From Bacillus sp. CHD6a (GTDB taxonomy: Bacteria; Bacillota; Bacilli; Bacillales; Bacillaceae_I), in assembly GCF_001293645.1 (NCBI RefSeq), contig NZ_LBMD01000017.1:51527-115526 (forward strand): 64,000 bases of DNA. The letters are read 5' to 3'. The position numbers and the translations under genes are program-made. Under the pieces are notes generated by a model. The model had not been told where the DNA came from and made no database searches. It saw nothing but the letters and a program-made list of their open reading frames with translations. This document shows, in pieces, positions 1 to 10,017 of this stretch. Each line of letters opens with the position of its first letter. Within the stretch, counting starts at the first letter, position 1.

Positions 1-1095
1 AATGCGCAGGAAAATACATCTGGTTCAGGTTATGAAGAGAGTATACTATTTCAACACGGAGATCATGGTATTAAATTAGTTGCCCAAGAAGGAAAAACAA
101 CCGCACTAGGCTTGGAAGAGGAATACAATGGAATGACACTGAAGATAGAAGAGGCATATTTTGATGAAGGCCGTGTGGTAGTGGGGTACGAGGTTGAATC
201 TGAGAAATCGAAAGAAGGAGCGGTGTCTTTGGATCTGTCTTTTAATGGAAAAAATCTTGTTGGATCTGCAGGAAGTTGGACTATTGGTGCAGACCAGGCC
301 CACAAAAGTGTGTTCGTTTTCGAAGCAGAGGAACTTGCTGAAACCGGAACGTTCGAATTGGATGTTGAATTTAGAGAATATGATAAAACAAAAGCGGAAT
401 GGAATTGGCACTTCCAATTTGATTTGGACAAGGAGCCTGGATTGTTGGTAAAAGGTCTTGGAATTGAAAAAGAGCATGAGGGTAGCAGATTCAGAGTTTC
501 CCTTTTAGAAGAAACGCCTTCTAAGCTCGAATTAACAACAAACATTCATTTACGTGATGAGATTAGCAATACGATAACTGATAATATGTCGTTCGATTTA
601 ATAGTAGTGGGAGAACAATCAGATGGTTCTTTTATATCAAAAAGCTATTTCAGGAAGAGTGGTAACTGGGAATTTGCTGAACGAATGCAAAAAGGTAAGT
701 CCTACAGATCGTTTTCTGAGTTTGCTCCGTTGCGCAAGGTGGATTCCTTTAAGGTAGTTCCGTATGTAATAGATTACAATAAGGCAGTGACCCAGCCTTT
801 AAAACAAGGGGCGGTCTTACCTTCGCAAAATGGAACCATACAGCTTGTTAGTATGACGAACAAAGAAAATAGACTGGTACTGAAGGTAGAAAAGGGGAGG
901 ATTCCTACTGAACTAATTGGCCAAAATGTCCAATTGGAAGATAAGGATTATACCAGGTATAAGAGTGTATTTTATAGAGAAAAAGGGAAGTACGTGGAAC
1001 TGTACTTTGAGGTGGATGGTAAGAAGGAAGGCTTAAATATTGTCTACCAACCAGTGGAATATTTCTTTGAAGATCTGGCCATTGAGATAGAATAG
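1..1095 (+). CDS. DUF4179-like exported protein, 3' part (5' end outside window)
   Basis: The frame is open from base 1 to the stop at 1093-1095, so the start lies left of the window; the TTG at 112 is internal. What is visible is about 364 residues of hydrophilic, beta-strand-rich sequence with no membrane segment. It reads as two immunoglobulin-like halves, roughly codons 38-145 (alternating strands ending in HFQFDLDK) and 150-364 (ending YQPVEYFFEDLAIEIE). This layout resembles the extracellular part of the DUF4179/DUF5643 proteins of Bacilli, which are usually encoded next to an ECF sigma factor and carry an N-terminal zinc-finger and one membrane span. None of those N-terminal parts can be checked here. 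The family assignment is inference from overall pattern; the reading frame is secure. A strong terminator follows directly. Confidence 0.55.
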   Translation, partial: NAQENTSGSGYEESILFQHGDHGIKLVAQEGKTTALGLEEEYNGMTLKIEEAYFDEGRVVVGYEVESEKSKEGAVSLDLSFNGKNLVGSAGSWTIGADQAHKSVFVFEAEELAETGTFELDVEFREYDKTKAEWNWHFQFDLDKEPGLLVKGLGIEKEHEGSRFRVSLLEETPSKLELTTNIHLRDEISNTITDNMSFDLIVVGEQSDGSFISKSYFRKSGNWEFAERMQKGKSYRSFSEFAPLRKVDSFKVVPYVIDYNKAVTQPLKQGAVLPSQNGTIQLVSMTNKENRLVLKVEKGRIPTELIGQNVQLEDKDYTRYKSVFYREKGKYVELYFEVDGKKEGLNIVYQPVEYFFEDLAIEIE

Positions 1096-1096
1096 T

Positions 1097-1129
1097 AAAA
1101 AAGCGGCTGCCGATTCAGCCGCTTTTTTG
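1097..1129 (+). terminator. Intrinsic terminator after the DUF4179-like gene
   Basis: A GC-rich stem AAGCGGCTG / CAGCCGCTT with a short loop is followed by a T run, two bases after the stop codon at 1095. Confidence 0.9.
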
Positions 1130-1137
1130 CTTCAATA

Positions 1138-1250
1138 ATGGATATATCCGTTTTACAATGGATAAAACAATTTTACAATGGATATATTGAATTTACAGTT
1201 GATATATCCGTTTTACAATGGATAAATCGTCCGTTAGAATGGATATCCTC
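1138..1250. repeat. 20-bp direct repeat array (about 5.5 units)
   Basis: Units begin at about 1141, 1161, 1181, 1201 and 1221 with a partial unit at 1242. The common pattern is GATATATCCGTTTTACAATG; units 1 and 4 are identical and the others differ at several positions (for example GATAAA in place of GATATA). The array starts right after the terminator of the preceding gene. The rest of the gap to 1473 is AT-rich and shows no further gene; a ribosome binding site for the LysM gene is at 1463-1470. Confidence 0.85.
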
Positions 1251-1473
1251 GCAAATTCATCTCCGTGACAAAAGCCGCCATCAATAAACAATCCAAACTA
1301 CAGTTATTTGAGTAAAATTACTCAACAAAAACCCACTAAAATACAATAATTATTACTATTTTCCTTTCTTTTACCTCCACCCTAACAATCTGTGACTGCT
1401 TTACGAAATATCTCTGTGATTTCGACAAAATACTTCTAGTAGAAGAATATATTGGTATAAAACAAGGGGGATT

Positions 1474-2502
1474 ATGGTGGGAAGTCAGAATATTAGGTCT
1501 CGTAAAGAGAGAATTGAGACACAGAAAAGGATCAATAAAGGGAAAAGAGATAAGAAAATTGTTAGTTATGTCCTAGCTGGAACGCTTGCGGTTAGTGCGT
1601 TTATCACAGTAAATGCTAGAGGGGAAGTGCTGGCGAATGAAGCGGTACACCAAGTGAAATCTGGAGATACGTTATTTTCACTAGCTCAAAAGTATGGGAT
1701 CTCCATTAAGGAATTAAAAGAGTTGAATGGTCTAAAGTCTGACATCATAAAAGTAGGCCAAATATTACAACTGAGTGAATCTGGTTCTATAGAAGTGGGA
1801 GAAAACAAGAAACCAACCCATGTAGTGTCAGCTGGAGATACATTATTTTCAATAGCGAAGAAATATGGTCTTTCCGTCACGGAACTTAAACATGTAAATA
1901 ACCTAAAAACGGACCTGATCAAAGTGGGACAGGTGCTGAAGGTTGGAACTAAAGCGACTTATTATGACGTAATGGCTGGGGATACTCTTTTCTCTATTAG
2001 TGAAAAATTCCATGTAACGGTTGGTTCCATCCAAAAGGAGAATAACCTTACAACAGATACCATTCGCATAGGGCAACAGTTAATCATTCCTCCAACTAAT
2101 CATGATGTGATGGAAAAGTCTCTGGAAAAAGTCACAAAGGCATTTTACACAGTAGCACCAGGGGAAACATTGTGGGGCATCGCCAAGAAGTTTAATATGC
2201 CCGTACATAAAATGAAGAAAGATAACCACATGGCTTCAGATTATGTCCTGATAGGGCAGGAATTGAAAATTGAAGCGGACGGCATGTTCAAAGCCAATGC
2301 GGTCATAACGGGAGTGGTAGATCGTAATTCAGTGGAATTCCTAATAGAAGGGGAAAAAGAGCCAGTTGTCCTGAGGGTTGCCTACGGGACGGCTCCAAAT
2401 TATGACATTATCTCAGGAGCGGAACTGACTATCATTTACAAAAAGGGAATCAGTCCGGTCTTAGTAGATCTTGTGTTTGCTAATGAGGAGTTTGGTTATT
2501 AG
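1474..2502 (+). CDS. Membrane-anchored protein with four LysM domains
   Basis: A 342-residue protein that probably binds peptidoglycan at the cell surface. Residues 1-28 are strongly basic, 29-48 form one membrane segment or uncleaved signal (IVSYVLAGTLAVSAFITVNA), and four LysM repeats follow at about 59-100, 114-156, 160-205 and 223-265. Each carries the typical V-x-x-GDTL(F/W)-SIA...I-x-x-L-x-x-x-N...I-x-x-GQ-x-L-x-I pattern. The last 70 residues are an unassigned domain rich in beta strands; no NlpC/P60, amidase or transglycosylase motif is visible, so it is either non-enzymatic or uses an unrecognised domain. The start at ATG 1474 has AAGGGGG at 1463-1469 in front; GTG 1477 is an alternative. 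It is monocistronic, with terminators on both sides. Confidence 0.85.
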   Translation: MVGSQNIRSRKERIETQKRINKGKRDKKIVSYVLAGTLAVSAFITVNARGEVLANEAVHQVKSGDTLFSLAQKYGISIKELKELNGLKSDIIKVGQILQLSESGSIEVGENKKPTHVVSAGDTLFSIAKKYGLSVTELKHVNNLKTDLIKVGQVLKVGTKATYYDVMAGDTLFSISEKFHVTVGSIQKENNLTTDTIRIGQQLIIPPTNHDVMEKSLEKVTKAFYTVAPGETLWGIAKKFNMPVHKMKKDNHMASDYVLIGQELKIEADGMFKANAVITGVVDRNSVEFLIEGEKEPVVLRVAYGTAPNYDIISGAELTIIYKKGISPVLVDLVFANEEFGY

Positions 2503-2513
2503 TAGTTAGGAGG

Positions 2514-2544
2514 GAAGGATCACTTAAGGTGGTCCTTTTCTTAT
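2514..2544 (+). terminator. Intrinsic terminator after the LysM gene
   Basis: Stem AAGGATCAC / GTGGTCCTT (one G-U pair), followed by TTTTC, 12 bases after the stop codon. Confidence 0.8.
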
Positions 2545-2632
2545 GGTGCAGAGGAAAATAAAACAAAGGTATTTAGCTTTTTATATAGAAATATTTACCT
2601 AAGAACGCAAAAGAAAGCGGGTAATACCTAAG

Positions 2633-3274
2633 ATGTTAAAGAGTAAGCCAGCCCTATATGTTTCTGTATCAATGATTGTCATCGCAATGATCATGTCTTT
2701 TCCATTTAAGCTAAATTCCCCTTATGGACCAGAGTGGACTTCTGTCCTATCAATTCCGACGAGAACAGTGGAAGGAACCGTGTATGTCGGAGTGATAACC
2801 GTTTCTATTTTTCTAATGGGATTAGTCTTCTTGGCGATAGCATTGAAAAAATACCGCGCACGCGCCGTCATAATGACAGTTCTCCTCTTTATGTTTGGTC
2901 CGTTAGTGATTGCAGAAGCATATCAAACCACCTTTGCCACCGGACTAGATGCGATTTCCTATGACAAGGAAAAAAGTACATGCTCCTATGAAGCCAAAAA
3001 TGAAACAACCATGACAGTTCAATGTGAATTATATCTTCAAAATCATAGTAATGAGGATGTGTCACTCAAACTCACTTTCTATGAAGAAGAGTTTTCAAAA
3101 GGGCCTCAGTATATGAACCATGTAGGACCATTTGATGTAACCGTCCCAGATGATAATGAAAATCCAATTATCTTGAAGCGAGAGCTAAAACTAGAAAAGG
3201 AGCAACTTTTTTCAGGGTCTGATAGTCACTTAACCGTCATATTGGAAGCCGCAGGAAAGAAGCGTATTCTTTAG
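2633..3274 (+). CDS. Unknown membrane protein with an extracellular C-terminal domain
   Basis: A 213-residue protein that I do not recognise. It has three hydrophobic segments at about residues 8-24, 50-70 and 77-97, followed by a hydrophilic domain of about 115 residues containing two cysteines (STCSY and VQCEL, 14 residues apart) that could form a disulfide outside the cell, and alternating beta-type sequence (LKLTFYEEEF, LKRELKLEKE). The only ATG in good position is 2633. The preceding Shine-Dalgarno is weak (AAGCGGG), so expression may be low. It stands alone between the LysM gene and the 3' end of metH. A cluster of palindromic repeats begins at its stop codon. Confidence 0.6.
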   Translation: MLKSKPALYVSVSMIVIAMIMSFPFKLNSPYGPEWTSVLSIPTRTVEGTVYVGVITVSIFLMGLVFLAIALKKYRARAVIMTVLLFMFGPLVIAEAYQTTFATGLDAISYDKEKSTCSYEAKNETTMTVQCELYLQNHSNEDVSLKLTFYEEEFSKGPQYMNHVGPFDVTVPDDNENPIILKRELKLEKEQLFSGSDSHLTVILEAAGKKRIL

Positions 3275-3456
3275 TCAAACGTTTGTTTAAAAAAGAATTC
3301 TCTAGCTACCAATAGAAACAAAACATCCATCAAACGTTTGTTTAAATTCCCAACCCGTTGGTATGACTGGCCCAAACGCTTTTAATCAAACCTTTGTTTA
3401 ACCAGAAAACTACTCGTCATACCAACCCACCCTCCTTTAATCAAACGTTTGTTCAA
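3275..3456. repeat. Four operator-like palindromes spaced 55-56 bp
   Basis: TCAAACGTTTGTTTAA occurs at 3275-3290 and 3330-3345, with variants at 3386-3401 (TCAAACCTTTGTTTAA) and 3441-3456 (TCAAACGTTTGTTCAA). The core CAAACGTTTG is a perfect 10-bp palindrome with a central CG, as in many LacI/PurR-family operators. The third copy is flanked by a perfect 11-bp inverted repeat, GTTGGTATGAC at 3357-3367 and GTCATACCAAC at 3416-3426. The whole set lies between two convergent 3' ends. Confidence 0.85.
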
Positions 3457-3461
3457 TTCAA

Positions 3462-3494
3462 AAACCCCCGCGACCATACCAAACGCGGGGGTTT
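3462..3494 (-). terminator. Terminator of the methionine operon (after metH)
   Basis: Perfect 11-bp stem AAACCCCCGCG / CGCGGGGGTTT with an 11-base loop. On the minus strand the stem ends in a T run a few bases beyond the metH stop at 3500. It may also stop leftward read-through from the other side. Confidence 0.9.
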
Positions 3495-3499
3495 CTTAC

Positions 3500-6400
3500 T
3501 TACATCACATTAAAATACCTAGCCTCAGGATGGGCAAAAACAATTGCCGACACGGAAGCTTCCGGCTCCATCATGCAGCCATCCGTCAATTCCACCCCGA
3601 TATCCTCTGGTTGAATCAGCTTGAACAGCTTCTGCTGGTCCTCTAAGTTCGGACACGCGGGATACCCAAAGGAGAAGCGCTGGCCTTGATACTTAGCGGC
3701 GAAACGTTCCTTCATCGTAAAACCGACAGAATCAGGGAATCCCCAACGGTCGCGCATTTGTTGATGGACCAACTCAGCCAAACCTTCTGCTGTTTCAAGT
3801 GCCAAAGCCTGCAGGGCGTGGCTTTCTAAAAAGCGGCCATCCTTTTTATATGCAGCACCCAGTTCACGAATTCCTCTGCCGGCAGTTACCGCAAACAATC
3901 CTACATAATCCATAACGTCGCTTTCACGGGGCTTCACATAATCGGCCAAGCAAAGATGAGGAGCCTTTGCCTGTCTTGGAAAATCAAACTGCTCAATCAC
4001 TTTACTCGTGTCATCACGATCATAAATGAACAAGGTATCCCCCTCAGACTGAGCTGGGAAGTATTGATATACGGCAGCTGGAGTAATGAGTTTATCTCGC
4101 TTAACTTCCGACAGCAGTTGATCTACCACACCCTTCACTTGCATGGTGCGCTCGTCTTTTTCCTCCAACAATCTCTCAATCTTTCCTTTCACCCCAAGAT
4201 GGTGGCCAATCAACATTTGCATATTAATATACGGCTCCACATGGGAGACGGAAATGTTCCGCAGCAGGTGACGTTTTGTATCACTTGGTGTAAACACACG
4301 AACATCCCGTGAAACATTGGAACGCACCTTTACGGCTGTCGCTACACCATTGCTGTCCGCAACGTCTTTAGACACGCTCTCTACAGCTGCCTCCGCCTCC
4401 CGCAACTTCTTCTGTTTCTCCGCCTGCTCATGAACCAATACTTCAAATTCTTCCGGCGAACGCAACTGGTTGGCAAGAGACAAGCCGTTCATCGCATCCT
4501 TCGCGTACAGAACAAGCCCCTCGTATTCTTTGGAAATCTTGTTGTCTGTAAACTTCCGAGACAACGCAGCGCCCCCTACTAAAATAGGAACCGAGATATC
4601 GGACTGTTTCATATCCTGCGCCGTCAACACCATCTGTTGAGCGGACTTCACAAGCAGTCCTGATAAGCCTACGATATCGGGCTTTTCTTTTTTAATTGCC
4701 TGAATCAAGTCGGTGGAAGTCACTTTTATTCCAAGATCAACCACGTCATATCCGTTATTGCTTAAGATGATGTCGACCAGATTTTTTCCAATGTCATGTA
4801 CATCGCCCTTAACGGTCGCAAGCAAGACTTTCCCTTTAGAGGACGAAGTATCGTTTGCTTCCATATGCGGTTCCAAAAATGCGACGGAGGCTTTCATGAC
4901 CTCTGCACTTTGCAGCACTTCCGCAACAATCAGCTGATTGTCGTTGAACAAGCGGCCGACTTCCTTCATCCCATTCATCAATGGACCGTTGATGATTTCC
5001 AACGGAGTAGGGTAAGCGACCATTGCAAGTTCAAGGTCAGGGAGGAGCCCTTCTTTGGTCCCTTCCACTACATAGTAGGCTAGTCGCTCATCCAGCGGCA
5101 TGTCGGGAATATGGGACTTCGCTTCTTTCTTTTTGCCACGGTAAAATTCTGTGAACTCCGCCAACGACTTATCGGTTGTTTCAAACAGCAATTTTTCTGC
5201 CATCTCCACCTCTTCGGCTGGGATGGATGCAAAGCGCTCCAACTTTTCCGTGTTCACGATTGCATAATCCAGGCCTGCTTGTGTGCAATGATAGAGGTAC
5301 ACGGCGTTAAGTATTTCACGCCCTACAGGTGGGAGACCGAAAGAAACATTGCTGACGCCGAGTATCGTCAAACAGGAAGGGAAATGTTCTTTGATCAAAC
5401 GAATTCCTTCTACCGTCGCATTGGCAGAACCGATATATTGCTCGTCACCCGTACCGACAGGGAAAACAAGCGGGTCGAAAATGATGTCAGTAGGGGAGAT
5501 CTTGTACTTGTTCACCAAAAGATTATAGGACCTCTGCGCAATCTCAAGCTTTCGTTCGGCGCTAACGCCCATTCCTTCTTCGTCAATGGTACCAACGACA
5601 AGCGCGGCCCCATATTTATGAACCAACGGAACAATCGCTTCAAATCGTTCTTCACCGTCTTCAAGGTTGATGGAGTTGATAATTGCTTTTCCTTGCGAGT
5701 ATTTCAACGCTGCCTCAATGACCTTTTCGTCGGTGGAGTCGATGACAAGCGGGACCTTCACTTTTTTTACAACTTCTTGGACGAAGGCTTTCATGTCTTC
5801 TAGCTCATCTCTGTCCGGGTCGGCAAGGCAAATGTCAATAACGTGTGCGCCGCCTTTGACCTGGGCACGAGCCACTTCTGCCGCTTCTTCAAATTTTTTC
5901 TCTGCAATCAGTCTTTTAAATTTACGGGAGCCGATGACGTTGGTGCGTTCCCCGACCATGATGGGGCGAAGGGAAGGGTCGTCATAAATGAACGATTCTA
6001 TCCCAGAGACACTATGGTGGTCTGGAACAGTAGCAGCAGCGCGCGGCTTATAATCTTTCATCACATTCGCAATTGCGCGGATATGGTCTGGCGTCGTCCC
6101 GCAACAGCCACCGACGATGTTGAGCCAGCCTTGTTCGGCAAACCCGCCAAGCTTGGTCGCAAGGGACTGTGGGGTTTCGTGGTAGTGGCCTTCTTCATCC
6201 GGCAAGCCGGCATTTGGATAGCAACTCACCGCACTTTTTGACAAGTTGGAAAGTGTTCGAATATGGTCTTGCATGAATTCCGGTCCGGTCGCACAGTTCA
6301 ACCCGACTGCAAGTGGCTTCATATGCTCCACAGAAACGTAAAAGGCATCAATCGCCTGACCTGCAAGGGTGGTTCCCATCGGCTCAATGGTTCCGGAGAT

Positions 6401-6979
6401 GATGACAGGGACCGTGACACCAGTCTTTTCAAAAGCACGCTGTATCCCTAGGAAGGCGCATTTCACGTTCAATAAGTCTTGGCTCGTCTCTACTAAAAGA
6501 CAGTCGGAACCCCCGTCCAATAACCCCCGGGCCTGCTCCTCGTAGGAATCCGTCAGTGCGTCAAAGGTGGTACCACCTGTAACACTCAGTGTTTTCGTAG
6601 TCGGTCCGATTGAACCTGCCACAAAGCGCGGCCACTCCGGAGTGGACACCTGATTGGTCGCACGCTTAGCAATTTCGGCGCCAAGCCTATTAATCTCGTA
6701 GGCTTTAAAACCGAGCTCATACTCATCAAGCACAAGATTTGTTCCCCCAAACGTATTCGTCTCCACGATATCGGCACCCGCGTTCAAATATTCCACGTGG
6801 ATGCGCTCAATGACATCAGGGGCAGTGATATTCAGGTTCTCGTTACAGCCGTCATACTCTTCGCCGCCAAAATCGTCTGGGGTGAGATTTGCCTGCTGCA
6901 GCATTGTTCCCATGGCGCCGTCCATGATCAGTATTTTATTTTGTAGCTGTTGTTCTAGTAGTGTGATAGGTTTAGACAT
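3500..6979 (-). CDS. metH: Cobalamin-dependent methionine synthase
   Basis: A 1159-residue enzyme that transfers a methyl group from 5-methyltetrahydrofolate to homocysteine through methylcobalamin. Domains in order: homocysteine/zinc barrel (about 1-320, with GLNCATG and the Cys292-Cys293 pair in [10 protein letters not shown]), pteridine-binding barrel (about 345-610), B12 cap, B12-binding Rossmann domain with the cobalt ligand His728 in DVHDIGKN, and a C-terminal activation domain from about 930 that binds SAM for reactivation. Length is normal for the family. ATG 6979 is chosen because CCTCCT (an AGGAGG on this strand) sits at 6987-6992; an upstream in-frame ATG at 7033 lacks a site. The start overlaps the yitJ stop by 8 bp, so it is translated with the methionine operon. 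B. subtilis lacks metH and uses MetE, so this strain needs cobalamin for this step unless another synthase exists elsewhere. Confidence 0.97.
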   Translation of the reverse strand: MSKPITLLEQQLQNKILIMDGAMGTMLQQANLTPDDFGGEEYDGCNENLNITAPDVIERIHVEYLNAGADIVETNTFGGTNLVLDEYELGFKAYEINRLGAEIAKRATNQVSTPEWPRFVAGSIGPTTKTLSVTGGTTFDALTDSYEEQARGLLDGGSDCLLVETSQDLLNVKCAFLGIQRAFEKTGVTVPVIISGTIEPMGTTLAGQAIDAFYVSVEHMKPLAVGLNCATGPEFMQDHIRTLSNLSKSAVSCYPNAGLPDEEGHYHETPQSLATKLGGFAEQGWLNIVGGCCGTTPDHIRAIANVMKDYKPRAAATVPDHHSVSGIESFIYDDPSLRPIMVGERTNVIGSRKFKRLIAEKKFEEAAEVARAQVKGGAHVIDICLADPDRDELEDMKAFVQEVVKKVKVPLVIDSTDEKVIEAALKYSQGKAIINSINLEDGEERFEAIVPLVHKYGAALVVGTIDEEGMGVSAERKLEIAQRSYNLLVNKYKISPTDIIFDPLVFPVGTGDEQYIGSANATVEGIRLIKEHFPSCLTILGVSNVSFGLPPVGREILNAVYLYHCTQAGLDYAIVNTEKLERFASIPAEEVEMAEKLLFETTDKSLAEFTEFYRGKKKEAKSHIPDMPLDERLAYYVVEGTKEGLLPDLELAMVAYPTPLEIINGPLMNGMKEVGRLFNDNQLIVAEVLQSAEVMKASVAFLEPHMEANDTSSSKGKVLLATVKGDVHDIGKNLVDIILSNNGYDVVDLGIKVTSTDLIQAIKKEKPDIVGLSGLLVKSAQQMVLTAQDMKQSDISVPILVGGAALSRKFTDNKISKEYEGLVLYAKDAMNGLSLANQLRSPEEFEVLVHEQAEKQKKLREAEAAVESVSKDVADSNGVATAVKVRSNVSRDVRVFTPSDTKRHLLRNISVSHVEPYINMQMLIGHHLGVKGKIERLLEEKDERTMQVKGVVDQLLSEVKRDKLITPAAVYQYFPAQSEGDTLFIYDRDDTSKVIEQFDFPRQAKAPHLCLADYVKPRESDVMDYVGLFAVTAGRGIRELGAAYKKDGRFLESHALQALALETAEGLAELVHQQMRDRWGFPDSVGFTMKERFAAKYQGQRFSFGYPACPNLEDQQKLFKLIQPEDIGVELTDGCMMEPEASVSAIVFAHPEARYFNVM

Positions 6980-8831
6980 TTTGAACCCTCCTGGATGATT
7001 GGGACGGACCGTATTTTTTGGCATGATTGGCAAGCTCGACTGTCAGTTCATAGCGCATGAACGGGGTGATCAGGTAGATTCCATTGAAAAGTTCAAGTGC
7101 TGCATCAAGCAGCCCCTTCGCAATGTTCAACCCCTCTACACTTGCCTGGTGAGGATCATTTTGATGACGATTCATTGCCTCAAGCACCTGTGGAGTCAGC
7201 TTGATCCCCGGCACCTCATGGTGAAGGAAGTTTGCGTTTCTACTGCTTGTGAGCGGCATAATTCCAATATAGATAGGAGCATCAATATGTTTCGTAGCTT
7301 GATAGACTTCCAGTAATTTTTCTTCTGAAAAGACTGGTTGACTGATGAAATAATCTGCACCAGCGTCTATTTTTTTCTCCAGTCGTTCAATGGCCTTATC
7401 AATAACGCGAACATTCGGATTGAAGGCTGCGCCGACAGAGAAACTGGAGCGCTCGCCAAGTTCTTTTCCGGAAAGAGAGACACCTTGGTTAAATTGTTTG
7501 ATCATATTGATAAGACCAAAGGATGTGACATCATAGACAGAAGAGGCACCAGGGAAATCACCGACCTTCGTTGGATCGCCAGTGACTGCCAACACATCAT
7601 GAATACCGAGCTGATGGAGTCCCATCAAGTGTGACTGCAAGCCAATAAGATTGCGGTCGCGGCATGTGATGTGGATAAGAGGGCGCAAGCCTATATCTGA
7701 TTTCACGATGGATCCTAGTGCGGTGTTGCAGATCCGCGGAGAAGCAAGGGAATTGTCTGCCAAGGTCAAGGCATCAATGCCTGTATCCTTCAAGGCTTGA
7801 GCACCAGCCAGGAATTTATCTGTGTTCAGTTTGCGAGGAGGATCGAGCTCCACGATGATAGACCGTTCTTTTTTGGCTTTTTCAAAAAGAGGTGTTGGCA
7901 CTTCCTTCTTTTTTGAAGGAATGATAAGGGTTCTTTCTTTTCGTTTTACCTGTTTTTCTTTAACAGGGGCCACGTCCTGTAATGCTTGGGAAAAGGCCTG
8001 TATATGAGCTGGCGTCGTTCCGCAGCAGCCACCTAATAATCTTACCCCCTGATCTCGAAAAGCTAATGCGGTTTCTTTAAAATATTCTGCGTCGCTGTCA
8101 TATTCTAGTTTTCCATCCACATAGGAGGGAAGACTTGCATTGGGGTAAGCAGAAAGATAAGCAGTCTTTGGAATCGATACCTCTTCCAGTGTGGAAATCA
8201 TATGATATGGACCAAGGCGGCAGTTTAACCCTACAATATCTGCACCAAGGGACTCCAAACGGTTCAAAGCATCTGTGATATGGACGCGGTTTTGCAAATA
8301 ACCAACTTCTTGCAGGGACACTTGCGCGATTATCGGGAGATTCGTTTCTTTTCTAGCAATCTGCAGGACTGTTTCTAATTCCTCTAAATCATAGAAGGTT
8401 TCTAGTAAAATGCCATCCACCCCTTCAAGCAGCAGGCAGTATAATTGCTCACGGAAGGTGCGTTTGATTTCTTCAAGTGGAATGGCTTCCGGCTTGATAG
8501 CGCGGATCCCGCCAATTGTACCGACCACATGAGCATCAGGATGATTCGCCACGGCCTTTTTCGCTAATCTTACCGCCGCACTGTTTATTTCCTTTACCTG
8601 ATCCTGCAAACCATACCGCTCAAGCTTATGGTAGTTCGCGGCATACGTATTGGTCTGGATAAGGTTGGCACCGGCATTCAAATATGCCTGGTGGATATTA
8701 TAGATTTGGTTTGGTTGCGACAAGTTCAATTCCTCAAAGCAACAATCAGAGCCGTAGGAATAGAGGAGGGTTCCCATCGCACCGTCTGCAATTAAAATTT
8801 TGTCTTGCGCTAAACTATCTAAGATTCCCAT
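6972..8831 (-). CDS. yitJ: Bifunctional homocysteine S-methyltransferase / methylenetetrahydrofolate reductase
   Basis: A 619-residue two-domain protein. Residues 1-300 form a homocysteine S-methyltransferase barrel with the zinc-binding Cys269-Cys270 ([12 protein letters not shown]). After a charged linker rich in Lys at about 305-335, residues 340-619 form a MetF-like reductase barrel that makes 5-methyltetrahydrofolate, the methyl donor for MetH. ATG 8831 is preceded by GGAGGG; the longer reading from 8897 has no site. It overlaps metC by 17 bp and metH by 8 bp, so the four genes are translationally coupled. In B. subtilis the orthologue is a separate S-box gene. Confidence 0.95.
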   Translation of the reverse strand: MGILDSLAQDKILIADGAMGTLLYSYGSDCCFEELNLSQPNQIYNIHQAYLNAGANLIQTNTYAANYHKLERYGLQDQVKEINSAAVRLAKKAVANHPDAHVVGTIGGIRAIKPEAIPLEEIKRTFREQLYCLLLEGVDGILLETFYDLEELETVLQIARKETNLPIIAQVSLQEVGYLQNRVHITDALNRLESLGADIVGLNCRLGPYHMISTLEEVSIPKTAYLSAYPNASLPSYVDGKLEYDSDAEYFKETALAFRDQGVRLLGGCCGTTPAHIQAFSQALQDVAPVKEKQVKRKERTLIIPSKKKEVPTPLFEKAKKERSIIVELDPPRKLNTDKFLAGAQALKDTGIDALTLADNSLASPRICNTALGSIVKSDIGLRPLIHITCRDRNLIGLQSHLMGLHQLGIHDVLAVTGDPTKVGDFPGASSVYDVTSFGLINMIKQFNQGVSLSGKELGERSSFSVGAAFNPNVRVIDKAIERLEKKIDAGADYFISQPVFSEEKLLEVYQATKHIDAPIYIGIMPLTSSRNANFLHHEVPGIKLTPQVLEAMNRHQNDPHQASVEGLNIAKGLLDAALELFNGIYLITPFMRYELTVELANHAKKYGPSQSSRRVQNV

Positions 8832-10017
8832 GAATGACCCTCCGTTGCTCTTGGTTTCCACTTGCTGCTGCACTGGTGTGTTGAAATGCCTGTTCAAAGT
8901 CCTCTATTAAATCCTCCGCACTTTCAAGTCCTACAGACAGGCGCAGTAGGGAGTTGGAGATGCCGCGTTTTAATCGTTCTGCTTCCGGAATCGCCGCATG
9001 GGACATTTTTGCAGGGAAGGAAAGGATGGACTCTACTGCCCCTAAACTTACGGCAAAAACAGGGATCTCAACCTTTCCGACAAATTTTCGTAGGTCCTCC
9101 TCGCTGTGCAGTTCAAAAGAAAGAACAGCTCCAGGCCCCTGCGCCTGTCTGTGTTGAAGGGTGAAGCCTGGGTGTGTCGTCAATCCTGGAAAATATACCT
9201 TTTTAACGGCAGGGTGTTTTTCTAGGGAACTGGCAATCTTGTACGCTGATTTTTGTGACTGTTCGAGCCTTACGTGTAACGTTTTGAGCCCTCTTAGAAC
9301 CAGCCAGGCATCTTGAACGCCAAGCACCGCGCCGAAAGAATTTTGCAAAAAAGCTAAATGGTCGGCAAGCACAGGATCCTTTGCCACCGCAAGACCTGCC
9401 ACGACATCGCTATGTCCGGACAGAAATTTCGTTGCACTGTGCAGGACAAGGTCTGCGCCTAGCTCCAGCGGCTTTTGCAAGGCTGGAGTCAAGAATGTGT
9501 TGTCGACAAATGTCCAAGCTCCGACTGATTTAGCGAGGGTAGACACAGCCGTGATGTCTGTTACTTTTAACAACGGGTTGGATGGTGTTTCTACGTAAAA
9601 CAGTTTCGTGTTGGCTTGGATGGCTGCTTTCACTTTTTCCACATTGGTCATATCTACAAAAGTGTGCTCCACGCCGTAGCGGGTAAGAACCTCTGAAACC
9701 ATTCGGTAGGTTCCGCCGTAAACGTCTTCTGAGATGAGAACATGATCTCCTTGTGAAAGAAGGAGGAAAGCAGTCGAGATAGCTGCCATACCGGATGAAA
9801 AAGCAAAGCCACGCGTTCCGTCTTCTAAATGGGCAATTGTTTCTTCGAGTGCTTCCCGAGTCGGATTGGCGGAGCGTCCATAATCATATTTACCAAAGGA
9901 ATCGATATCAGGCTGGTGAAAGGTGGATGCGTGTTGAATAGGCACGCTTACAGCCCCATTGCTTTTGTCAAACTTGTGACGGTTGTGTAACAGCTTCGTT
10001 TGAAAAGAATGACTCAT
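8815..10017 (-). CDS. metC: Cystathionine beta-lyase
   Basis: A 400-residue PLP enzyme of the Cys/Met-metabolism family that cleaves cystathionine to homocysteine, pyruvate and ammonia. The PLP lysine is Lys197 in [13 protein letters not shown]; the cofactor-binding region SSGMAAIST and the YGRSANPTR segment near residue 45 are typical. ATG 10017 overlaps the stop of metI by 4 bp (ATGA), as expected for coupled translation. Assignment as lyase rather than synthase rests on gene order (metI then metC, as in B. subtilis metIC) and on similarity pattern; the two activities are hard to separate by sequence alone. The last 15 or so residues are hydrophilic and extend past the usual end. Confidence 0.92.
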   Translation of the reverse strand: MSHSFQTKLLHNRHKFDKSNGAVSVPIQHASTFHQPDIDSFGKYDYGRSANPTREALEETIAHLEDGTRGFAFSSGMAAISTAFLLLSQGDHVLISEDVYGGTYRMVSEVLTRYGVEHTFVDMTNVEKVKAAIQANTKLFYVETPSNPLLKVTDITAVSTLAKSVGAWTFVDNTFLTPALQKPLELGADLVLHSATKFLSGHSDVVAGLAVAKDPVLADHLAFLQNSFGAVLGVQDAWLVLRGLKTLHVRLEQSQKSAYKIASSLEKHPAVKKVYFPGLTTHPGFTLQHRQAQGPGAVLSFELHSEEDLRKFVGKVEIPVFAVSLGAVESILSFPAKMSHAAIPEAERLKRGISNSLLRLSVGLESAEDLIEDFEQAFQHTSAAASGNQEQRRVIHGNLR

